Assembly (NCBI GenBank): GCA_006535965.1
Contig: QEAR01000068.1
Location: 49,903 to 113,902, forward strand
Direction: 5' to 3'
Length of the DNA: 64,000 nt
From: Spizellomyces sp. 'palustris'
Taxonomy: Eukaryota > Chytridiomycota > Chytridiomycetes > Spizellomycetales > Spizellomycetaceae
The notes beneath the pieces were generated by a model. It saw only the letters and a program-made list of their open reading frames with translations, did not search any database and had not been told where the DNA came from. Both the position numbers and the translations under genes were made by a program. Each line of letters starts with the position of its first letter. Position 1 is the stretch's first letter. This document shows, one piece after another, positions 35,901 through 46,457 of the stretch.

Positions 35901-37133
35901 TCATCCAGCCGAATACGCCAACCCCGTATCACACCACGCATCAAGGTGTTCCTGCGTCCCAGCCGACCACTCTGACCCATCCTCAACCGTCCAAGTCAAC
36001 ACCTCATTACCCCATTGGTGTTGATACAGATCAACAAACATGCGTTTCAGGGTGGCATAGTCAGGCTTTTCTGCGAATCCGAGTTGACGAGCGTGGTCAA
36101 TGAGGAAACGAAATGGGTCGGGAAGACCGTCCGTCAAGTCGTACAAGAGTGTGTCGAGTTTGATGTCTAGGGTTTTCTTCCATCCTTCCCGGGAGGTGAG
36201 TGCACGGAGGTTGCTCCATGGAAGGCGACTGTAGAGTGGTGAGTGGAAAGGGTTTGAATTACAAATCCCATGATAGGTCGAGTACGCACCCTTTGACCAA
36301 CTCGACGATAATGTACCCAAGAGACTCGATATCGTCTCGTCGGGTATGTTCCCGCCCTTTATGGACATTAATAGACGCATATCTCGCAGTTCCTGTTTTC
36401 GATTTCTTCCAGTCGGGCTTCTTGTTCCGAATGTGACGGCCGGATTCGTCAATGTAGTATTTGGCGAGTCCGAGATCTACCATGAAGAGTTGGGGGGATA
36501 TGGAAATGTCGTCGCCGTAGCGTCCTACGCATAATTGACCTGCTTTCTGGGTCGAAGCGGAATGATTTTTTTTGGTTAACATGTCTTGTCAGGCGCCAAA
36601 CGGGGGAAGATGAGGACCAACCACATCACGGAATACAATCCCTCGACTATGAAGTGCTTCGAGTCGTTCCAAGATTTGGGGGACACAATATATGACGGTT
36701 TGGAGTGGGAGGCGCTGGGTGGGTGACAGCTGCAACAGGTCTTTTAAACTTGGTCCAAGTCGTTCCATGACCTAAAAAACGATTCGTGTGAGCTGCGTAA
36801 AACGCTTTCTTACTAAAGGTTGAGGTACATACAATGACGTTATATTGTCCTTCCTGACCTCCATAATACACTTTGGGAAACCCGTCGAGGCCATGAAGTG
36901 CCTGGTACATTTGATCTAATAGGGTAAACATGAGCACGGGTTGAATGTACGCAAAAGAATCCGGTTTTTCTTTTACATTCATGTTCCAACTGTGGACAAG
37001 TAGTTTCACTCGACTCGCGCTTGATGGCAACCTTTTGCCCAGTCTGCTTATCCTCTCCAGCAAAGACCTCTCCAAACGATCCTTGCCCAATTTTGTCCTG
37101 TAAAATATATGATTGAGCCGTGTCAGTCAACAT
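35901..37133 (-). CDS. Casein kinase 1-family protein kinase with atypical catalytic loop
   Basis: About five exons, starting MLTDTAQSYILQDKIGQGSF. The Gly-loop is GQGSFGEVFAG and the ATP-site Lys is in KVAIKRE. The hinge/lobe region has GPSLKDLLQLSPTQRLPLQT, and CK1 signatures follow: KTGTARYASINVHKGREHTRRDDIESLGYIIVELVKG, broken here only by one intron edge, and LPWSNL. Oddities: the catalytic loop reads HSRGIVFRDV then, across an intron, KAGQLCVG, where typical CK1 has HRDIKPDNFLMG, so the first His and the Mg-binding Asn are replaced (by Phe and Gln). The Mg loop is DLGLAKYY (D-L-G for D-F-G). The Asp and Lys of the loop remain. The C-terminus ends at residue about 330 without a palmitoylation Cys pair. 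It may be weakly active or a pseudokinase. The start could lie upstream if a further exon exists. Confidence 0.85.
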
Positions 37134-37465
37134 GGAAAAAGCTCCGCCCCGCCCAAAACTCCCTTTGACCACCTACAAAAACCTCCCACAGCTCTCCAAC
37201 GACGACCATGCCCAGTCAAGCAAGGATACGATCGCCTGTGAGCAGGTCTGGGTTTGAAAAAGAAAATAAAACAAGGGCAAACCAAATGTTTTTGTGCTTG
37301 AGATCTGGAAATAGAAACGAAATGGGCCAACTTTCGATACGTAAGGGTCTTCCAGATTGGGTTACATGGCAAATGCACGTGATAGATATTGGGCTAAGGG
37401 AGAGTTTGGGTTTGCATTCCACTTGCACATTATTCGACGAATGCGTTGTGGTTTGATGGAGTAGG
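37134..37465. promoter_or_regulatory. Divergent promoter between the CK1-like and MMAA-like genes
   Basis: About 330 bp separating two divergent starts. No RNA gene and no repeat recognised. Any 5' exon of the kinase gene would have to fall here. Confidence 0.35.
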
Positions 37466-39191
37466 ATGCGTCACCGGTGCCTGCTCTCGTTGGTGGGTGT
37501 GACCACTTTACGACGGTTGTTATCGACCACTCCTCCGAGGTCGCCGCCACCGGCGCGCGTTCAAGCACTGTACGATGGACTCCGAGGAGGTGATCGGGGG
37601 TCTCTGGCGAGAGCTATTACACTAGGTTAGAAAATACTGTTCGTAAACTGCAACAAAGAATATTCTAATAAGTTTTCGTTCATAGTCGAGTCAACCCGAC
37701 CTGACCACAAGGAGGATACCCAACAATTATTGGCACTGGTTTTGGAACACAGCAAACAACCCCCCGTTTTCAAACCATCTTTGGCCGGCGAGTCCTTTCC
37801 AACTACCTTTCGCATTGGGTTATCTGGTGCGTTGAACTACACAAATCCAAACAAGAATACAATCTAACGTCCACCGTACAGGAAGCCCCGGAGTCGGAAA
37901 AAGTTCTTTTATTGAAACATTTGGAATGTATCTCATATCAAAAGGTCATCGTGTCGCTGTACTGGTTGGTAAAGATCCGCAGAAAGGGGGTGCTTAAAGG
38001 TGATAAACCATTAACATATTATGATTAGGCTGTCGATCCGTCATCTACAAGGACAGGGGGATCTATATTAGGTAGCGTGGTAATATGGGTACAAGGATGG
38101 ACAATAATGTTGATGCAATGTATAGGGGACAAGACACGCATGCCCTTACTGTCGACACATGATTCAGCGTACATACGCCCCTCACCTAGTTCATGCACGT
38201 TGGGTACGTGATGAGACCGTCCATCTGACGAATACAGGGGTATTTAAAAAAATGGGTTTCTATTTTGGTAGGTGGTGTTGCTCGAAATACAAATGAAGCT
38301 ATACTGCTCTGTGAAGGTAATGTTTTATCCCACCTTAAATTACCATGCGGAAAGGTCTAACATGTGCACAAAGCGGGAGGATACGACATTATCCTTGTTG
38401 AAACCGTCGGCGTGGGACAATCCGAAACCATGTAAGCAACAAAATATCCACCCCCCCATCCTACTTGGAATTCATTATTCTTGTACAAAAGGGTATCGGA
38501 AATGACGGACATGTTTACTCTCCTTGTCGCACCGGGTGGAGGAGACGAACTCCAAGGCCTCAAAAAAGGCATTGTGGAACTCTCTGATTTGATATTGGTC
38601 AATAAAAGCGATGGGGAACTTGAGGGGGCGGCCAGGGTGGCTGTTATGGAGTACGTGAGCGCACTCAAGTTTGTCAAGGGGGGGTGGGAGCCGTGGCGGG
38701 CCGAGGTAGGTGGTTGAGTGCGGTAACTGTAGATTTGGGTGCAGTGGTTCATGTGTTTTTTAGGTATTACCGGTTTCGTCCCATCGTGGGACGCATATTC
38801 CAGAGGCGTGGGAGATTATGAAGCGGTATTACCATGAAATTGAGGTACCGTTCAGCCCCCTTTTTCTTTTTTGGATTGTTTTGATGGAATGTAACGCGAT
38901 ATAGTCATCCGGATACCTCTTTCAAAAACGCGGGACACAACGTAAAAACTGGATGTGGCGGGGTATTACGGATGAATTGATTTGGAGGTAAGAAAGTACA
39001 CATTCGTTTTCCTTTTTCCATTGCCAGATACTCATGAATGGAATGTTTTTTTGTTCAGATTAAAGAATGATGTACATGTCCGAGATATGATTCAACAGTT
39101 AGAAGGGGATGTATTTGAAGGGCACTTTGCACCTGGACAAGCTGCCGATAAGGTTTTAGCAGAGTTTATATCTAGGCAACAAAAGCGATAG
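37466..39191 (+). CDS. MMAA: MMAA/MeaB-like G3E GTPase, methylmalonyl-CoA mutase chaperone
   Basis: About ten exons, starting [25 protein letters not shown], a good mitochondrial presequence, then [19 protein letters not shown] (ARAI(T/S)LVES is the family opening). The P-loop is [18 protein letters not shown], the base and switch regions are [20 protein letters not shown] and [12 protein letters not shown], and the NKSD guanine-specificity motif is in [14 protein letters not shown]. The C-terminal dimerisation arm ends [15 protein letters not shown]. Exon junctions keep frame at each motif, one with a GTTGGT donor at 37965. Family role: loads and protects adenosylcobalamin on methylmalonyl-CoA mutase in mitochondria. 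Most Dikarya lack this pathway, so it points to an early-diverging fungus with B12 use. No mutase gene is in the window. Confidence 0.92.
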
Positions 39192-39380
39192 ATTTGTGTA
39201 CGTAGGGATTAGTTTGGAACAACCCTTCAAAGCCTCATCAGGTCATCACGCACGTGAGATGACACCCCAAATCACAAGGAGCTCACTACGTGGACCACCG
39301 TTGTCTGCCATTGATTCTTCCAAAACATGCAGCATTGCATCCTAGTTTCTGTTCAAGTATTACGGTATTGAAACAAAATC

Positions 39381-41482
<2,102 letters not shown>

Positions 41483-41997
41483 ATGTTTTTGGAAATGTTG
41501 TTTTTGTAAATGTTTTTTTTTGTGGGGGTTCTTTTGGTAAAAGATAATGTTGGATGATTTGGTCAAGTGAGGATATGTAAAAGTAACTGTTGGACATGAA
41601 TGTTGTGTGGCAGCCACCTTGGAAAGTTTGTGTATGGATATGGTAAAATTGCCATAGCACCGTAAGATATTACAACCCTACTCCAACATTTAAAAAACTC
41701 GCAAAAAAAGGGCGATACACCATTGTTTTTTCAAAAAACCAACATTCACATATCCACCACCGTCACCATAAAAACATTAACTCTTGCCAACATACTTCAT
41801 TTACGGCTCTAAATGTTGTGCAAATATCCCAGAAATGGTGCACGGTATCCATTATTCAATGACACACAAACTGGGTAGAATCCGTAAGGTAAAAACAAAA
41901 ATGACAATGTCGCATGGACAAATCATCCCTTCCCCAACCGAAAAAATAATAAAAAATATAAAAAAAAATATAATAAAATTGAAATGTACTTTTCTTC
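41483..41997. other. Convergent 3' intergenic region, AT-rich
   Basis: About 515 bp between the stops of SNF1 and the GATA factor. It is AT-rich with an A-run (41940-41990) near the GATA stop, consistent with transcript ends. No gene recognised. Confidence 0.4.
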
Positions 41998-44319
41998 TCA
42001 AAACCCACCCCCCCACCGCTCAACCAATTCTTCCGTTAATACCCCAGCAGGATCCCCATTCCCAATCAAGCCCATCACATCCACGTCTACATCCCTCTGA
42101 AAAGAATGCGGGATCGTCATGCCGGGTAGGGTTGTCGTTAGGGGTGCATGTTCATCGCCTACTTGGAGTTCAATGAGGGTTTTTAGTTGGGCGTAGAGAG
42201 AGTGCATGTCGAGGTAGGGGGTGGGTTCGGTGGTGGTGGGTTCGATGCGGACGCGTTTGGGGGGGTGGGGGTAGGTGGGGAGGGAGGAGGGGTAGTGGGA
42301 GTAGTCTGGTGGTGGGGGGAAAAAGGGGTCTTGGGCGAGGAGGGTGGGTGGGAGGGAGGTGGAGGAGAGGAGGCCGGCTGTGAGTTGGGAGCGGGGGTGT
42401 GGGTTGGCGGATGACATGCCGCTGCCGGTGGGGTCGCTCGAGTGACTCGTCGTCGTCGGTGGCGTGGAGGACAGGGCGGTGGACATGCTGGTGGGCATGG
42501 CAGTGGGCATGGTAGTAGGGTGGCCTGGCGACATTCCGGTCGGTATTCCCGCGTGCATCCCCGCGTGCATCCCCGCGTGCATCCCCGTGTGCATCCCCGT
42601 GGGTATCCCGGTGCGCATGCCAGCATGCATTCCAGGTGACATTCCCGTGTGCATTCCAGGTGACATTCCCGTTTGCATTCCAGAGGACATTCCCGTTTGC
42701 ATTCCAGGCGACATTCCAGGATGCACACTAGGTGACATGCCCGTGGACATTCCCGTATGCACTCCAGGTGACATTCCATTAGACATTCCCGTATGTATTC
42801 CAGGTGACATTCCATTAGACCCTCCAGGCGACATTCCCGTATGCACACTAGGTGACACTCCATTGGACATTCCCGTGGACATTCCCATAGACACTCCATT
42901 GGACATTCCCGTGGACATGCCCATAGACACTCCATTGGACATGCCCGTGGACATTCCCGTAGACACTCCATTGGACATACCCGCAGGCATAGACCCAGGA
43001 GGATGCATCGGAGATGCCATCATGTGCAAATTCGGACTGCTCATGCTCCGCAACAGCGTCGGGGCCGTACCACCCGCCAAGAGCCCATTTTCTCTAGGCA
43101 CCGACGTCCCCGATCTTGTTTTTCCCTTGTGCACCGGCAACCCCTTGCCTCGATTCCGCTTGCGAATCACGTCAGTTTTCAAACTAATCGGGCGATCCAC
43201 GCCGTGGAGTTTGAAAAAGAGGCCGCAGGCGTTGCAGAGAGGGTCGCCGTTGGCGTTGCGGCGCCAGAGCGATGTCTTGTTGGTATTGCAGTTTGTGCAG
43301 ACTGTAAATTCGTGGAGGTTTTTGGACGAGGGTTTTTTAGAGGGTGCGCGTCGCATGTCGGATGACGACGGGAATGGCGACGGGGACAAGGTTGTGGTGC
43401 TGACGGGTGAGGATGTAAATTGTTGGTGTTCTTGTTCTTGGGGTGACGGTAGTGGTGGTGGTGGTGCTGCATGTGTTTGCTCTTGTTCGTGTGATAATAA
43501 AACTGGGGCAGGTGAAAAGGCAGATTCCATCGAAAACGAGGAGGCAGGAAGAGAATTTGAAAACGAGGTCGGAAGAGAGCTCGGAAGCGAGTGCTGAAAG
43601 GAATTTTCTGGGGCAAATGCATCAATGGACATGAATTCGTGCATCCACTGTTCTTGGTCAAAGGGCGAGTCATACGAGTGGCCAAGGAAAGCCGAGTCTT
43701 GAAAAGCGGGGGCTGAAAATGCAACGGCAGCAGTACCAGCTTGTTCTTGTTCCAGCGGCGAATCCATATTGTTGTGGTTGTGGTTGGCGGGTATGGACAT
43801 GGGTCTGCTCGTAGTGTCAAAGTCCATTCCTGTGCTCATGCCAGTGCTCATGCCTGTGCTCATGTCTGTGACTATGTCTGTGCTCACAGTCGTGTCCATG
43901 GGATCCTCCTCTTCATTGTCAAGGGGGTGATTCCGTTGCTCCTTTTTCTTTTGCATGTGCATGAGACGCCAAGTCATGTTTTCGAGGCGAGCACCGTTTG
44001 GGAATGCCTCCTTGACTTTGGTAAAGAGCCTCCAGACGTCGTGGTTGTCTGTTGAAGTCTTTGCCGTGGACATTAGAGATGGAAAGAGCGAGTCTGGGTC
44101 GACCAAACGTTCCTGAGGGGGAGGAGTAGCTTCCTGGGTGAGTTCCTCCTTGACGACGACGACTACCTTGTGCACTTGTTCATGTTGTGATGAACAAGTA
44201 GCGGGAGGAGAGAGAGGAGATGAAAAGAGTTGTTTGAATATGGATTTGCGTCTGTCTGGGAGTGGGGGAAGGAGAGTATCGGAAAGAGAAACCAGAGGTG
44301 TGTTGTTGGAGGACGTCAT
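41998..44319 (-). CDS. AREA: AreA/NIT2-type GATA transcription factor with Met-Ser-Thr-Gly repeat
   Basis: Single exon, 773 residues, start MTSSNNTPLVSLSDTLLPPL. A DUF1752/GAT1-type block lies at about residues 92-115 (DVWRLFTKVKEAFPNGARLE, NMTWRLMHM), which is specific to the fungal nitrogen GATA factors. The single class-IVa zinc finger starts at Cys341 (C-x2-C-x17-C-x2-C; TNCNTNKTSLWRR, NGDPLCNACGLFFKLHGV) with a basic tail (DVIRKRNRGKG). Residues about 445-615 are a degenerate tetrapeptide repeat of M-S/H-x-G type. The C-terminal 150 residues are Pro/Thr-rich. Role: activates nitrogen-catabolic genes when preferred nitrogen is short. In other fungi, AreA-class factors control purine permeases such as AzgA. 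The repeat-rich region is unlike known AreA proteins in my knowledge. Confidence 0.92.
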   Translation of the reverse strand: MTSSNNTPLVSLSDTLLPPLPDRRKSIFKQLFSSPLSPPATCSSQHEQVHKVVVVVKEELTQEATPPPQERLVDPDSLFPSLMSTAKTSTDNHDVWRLFTKVKEAFPNGARLENMTWRLMHMQKKKEQRNHPLDNEEEDPMDTTVSTDIVTDMSTGMSTGMSTGMDFDTTSRPMSIPANHNHNNMDSPLEQEQAGTAAVAFSAPAFQDSAFLGHSYDSPFDQEQWMHEFMSIDAFAPENSFQHSLPSSLPTSFSNSLPASSFSMESAFSPAPVLLSHEQEQTHAAPPPPLPSPQEQEHQQFTSSPVSTTTLSPSPFPSSSDMRRAPSKKPSSKNLHEFTVCTNCNTNKTSLWRRNANGDPLCNACGLFFKLHGVDRPISLKTDVIRKRNRGKGLPVHKGKTRSGTSVPRENGLLAGGTAPTLLRSMSSPNLHMMASPMHPPGSMPAGMSNGVSTGMSTGMSNGVSMGMSTGMSNGVSMGMSTGMSNGVSPSVHTGMSPGGSNGMSPGIHTGMSNGMSPGVHTGMSTGMSPSVHPGMSPGMQTGMSSGMQTGMSPGMHTGMSPGMHAGMRTGIPTGMHTGMHAGMHAGMHAGIPTGMSPGHPTTMPTAMPTSMSTALSSTPPTTTSHSSDPTGSGMSSANPHPRSQLTAGLLSSTSLPPTLLAQDPFFPPPPDYSHYPSSLPTYPHPPKRVRIEPTTTEPTPYLDMHSLYAQLKTLIELQVGDEHAPLTTTLPGMTIPHSFQRDVDVDVMGLIGNGDPAGVLTEELVERWGGGF
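42480..42990 (-). repeat. In-frame 12-bp tandem repeat coding M-S/H-x-G units in the GATA factor
   Basis: About 42 degenerate copies of a 12-bp unit (plus-strand form GTGGACATTCCC and GTGCATTCCCG variants), coding GMSTGMSNGVSMG, GMSPGMHTGM and GMHAGMHAG types. Because the unit is a multiple of three, all three frames on the minus strand and at least one on the plus strand stay open across it. A shorter block of the same motif (STGMSTGMSTGM) occurs at about 43820-43870 near the N-terminus, so the repeat has been seeded twice in one gene. Confidence 0.9.
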
Positions 44320-44327
44320 CCTCTCTC

Positions 44328-44415
44328 CAACAACAACAACAACTCCAACTCCAACAACAAGAACAAGAACAACAACAACAACAAGAACAACAACAAGAAG
44401 AAGAAGAAGAAGAAT
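44328..44415. repeat. Trinucleotide microsatellite (AAC/AAG) upstream of the GATA gene
   Basis: An imperfect (CAA)n run changing to (AAG)n on the plus strand. It lies 10 bp upstream of the GATA start codon, on the transcribed side, so it probably forms part of its 5' leader. Length variation there could affect translation. Confidence 0.85.
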
Positions 44416-44549
44416 AAGAAAACACAAACGTTAATCCCAAGTGTGAAAGAGTAAGAAGGAGACAAGTGGGAAAATAAAAGCCCAAATGGACACGTGAGAA
44501 TCCAACATGTGAAAAAGGGGAAAAACGCGTTTAATAGACAAGAGAGTGA

Positions 44550-44888
44550 ATAATAAAGGGAGAGAGAGAGAGAGAGAATAATTCCATTAATAAACGAGTG
44601 AGTGTGTGAGAGAGAGAGAGTGAAATCTCTCAAAGTAAACGAGTGAGAGAGAGAGAGAGAGAGAAAGAGTGAAATCTCTCTAGTAAACAAGAGTGAGAAT
44701 AATTCCATTAATAAACAAGAGAGAGAGAATGGATTATGAACGAGTGTGAAATCTCTCAAAGTAAACGAGTGAGAGAGAGAGAGAGAAAGAGTGAAATCTC
44801 TCTAGTAAACAAGAGTGAGAGTAATTCCATTAATAAACAAGAGAGAGAGAATGGATTATGAACGAGTGTGAAATCTCTCAAAGTAAAC

Positions 44889-44919
<31 letters not shown>

Positions 44920-44940
44920 TGACATTCCCTATTAATAAAC
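44550..44940. repeat. GA-rich minisatellite, about 120-bp unit in three copies
   Basis: The phrase ATTCCATTAATAAAC recurs at about 44582, 44702 and 44824, that is every 120-122 bp. Each unit also contains (GA)n runs, a GTGAAATCTCTC motif and, in the last two copies, GAATGGATTATGAACGAG. It fills the space between the GATA factor's 5' end and MAK16. It is a nested repeat, dinucleotide runs inside a longer tandem unit, and is gene-free. Confidence 0.88.
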
Positions 44941-45232
44941 CCATCCCCATAGTAAAACAAGAGAGAGAATCCCCAATTGTTGAATTCACTCGATCGAGTC
45001 ATCCATTCAATTCCCACAAGAGAATCCATTAATACTCTAGAGTCAATCCATGTGGGTAGGGAATTAATAGGGGAAATCACACACACAAGGTTGTTAACAC
45101 ACGTGAGAATGACACACGTGTGTATTACACACACTCCATGAGAGATCACATGATTTATATTCTCGAGCTTGTGCACTAGAGACACGGGTCCAAAGTGTAC
45201 AACACGGATAATATATAAATAATATACAGGTA

Positions 45233-46266
45233 TTACCAAGAAACAGTTTGTTGTGCAGGCGGTTCCGTTTCGTATTCGATTTCCATGTGCGGGCCTAATA
45301 AAAAACATTTTAGCATTTGCAATCAGAAACACAAAGTAACGACAAGGATTGGAACATACGCTTTCGATCCGGTCGAGTCGAGGACGCTTTTCGCTTCTTG
45401 CCTCGTGGAGCCACTTTGTCTCTTGTTGATGATGTTGTTGATGACGCTTCAGAGCCACCATCGGATTCCAAACCAGCTCCCTCGACTCCATCTTCAAAAT
45501 CCCATTCATCATCACTAACATCACTCACAAACTCTCTATCCAACTCGTCTTCTACTTCTTCTTCTTCTTCTTCTTCTTCAATTTGCTCCTCTTCATCCAC
45601 CTCAACCTCCCCTTCCTCAGCCAACCGGTCCAAAGCACCCACAAAAGCCGTTTGACGCTCATTCACAATATCCCCATAAACCCCCTTACGCAACCGCTCC
45701 AACAATTCCTTTTCAATCGCCGTTTCCAATCGAGCCGCAGCTTCAGCTTTAGCTTCTTTACGTGTCTCCCGCCGCTCAATCTTTTTATTGATACCCACGA
45801 GTTTCGCACGGGGTTTCAATACGAGTTTACGCATTCGGATCAGGTACTGCGTTATTTTTGTCAGACGTTGTTTACATTTGTGGATTGTAAATGACGGCCA
45901 GTGTTCGAGTTCCTTGTCTATTTGGGCGAGTGCTTCCGTGTAGGATTTTGATAAGCGGATTTTTTCCCATTGTTTTGACGGCGTGTGGGCGCGTTCAATT
46001 GTTTTCATGTAGAGGTAGAGGGTTCCATTGTGTTCGCGGATGGTTGCGTATCGGCTGTTGGCCAGTGGGCAGGACTGGCGGTTGCAGAGCCCCGTTACAT
46101 TGTTTTCGTTGCGGCAAAAGTTTTGGGTAGGGGTTCTGGAAATATTACTTGTCAACTACTACACACACACACACTTTCAACAATATGGAAATTAGGGTAC
46201 ATACTTGACTTTGAAGGAACAAAACTCAAAGGCAATCGTCTTCCAAATGAGTTCGTCGCACTGCAT
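45233..46266 (-). CDS. MAK16: MAK16, nucleolar 60S ribosome biogenesis factor
   Basis: Three exons. Exon 1 encodes [20 protein letters not shown], the MAK16 N-terminal signature. After a short intron come [20 protein letters not shown] and [17 protein letters not shown], carrying the four cysteines of the conserved Cys-rich motif, then [14 protein letters not shown] and [19 protein letters not shown] basic helical middle region follows ([17 protein letters not shown]). The C-terminus is strongly acidic ([16 protein letters not shown]), then GKKRKAS basic cluster, ending [16 protein letters not shown]. Role: RNA-binding protein needed for 27S pre-rRNA processing together with Rpf1/Nsa1. Length about 300 residues is normal. 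The stop is at 45233-45235. Confidence 0.94.
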
Positions 46267-46457
46267 GATCTCACAATGTCAAACCAACCAACAACAATGA
46301 AAATGACCCACCACAATCCACCACAAAACTGTCCATGACACACAACATCCTTGTCTCCAAAAAAAATAAAAAGCACGTGTACAGATTATGTAATGACATC
46401 CCATACACCATCACACCAACACTCGTTACATTTCTATTTATTGTTATCAACCATTTT

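Noticed and set aside
42183-42971. Cys-rich minus-strand open frame and a 377-codon plus-strand frame over the GATA repeat
   Set aside because: They are by-products of a 12-bp repeat, which keeps all frames open. The GATA frame is supported by the finger and DUF1752.
44180-44485. Open frames rich in Cys/Ser or Leu/Val over the GATA 5' region
   Set aside because: Produced by the AAC/AAG microsatellite; no start context or domain.
45317-45655. Plus-strand Ser-rich frame
   Set aside because: Antisense of the Glu-rich acidic tract of MAK16.
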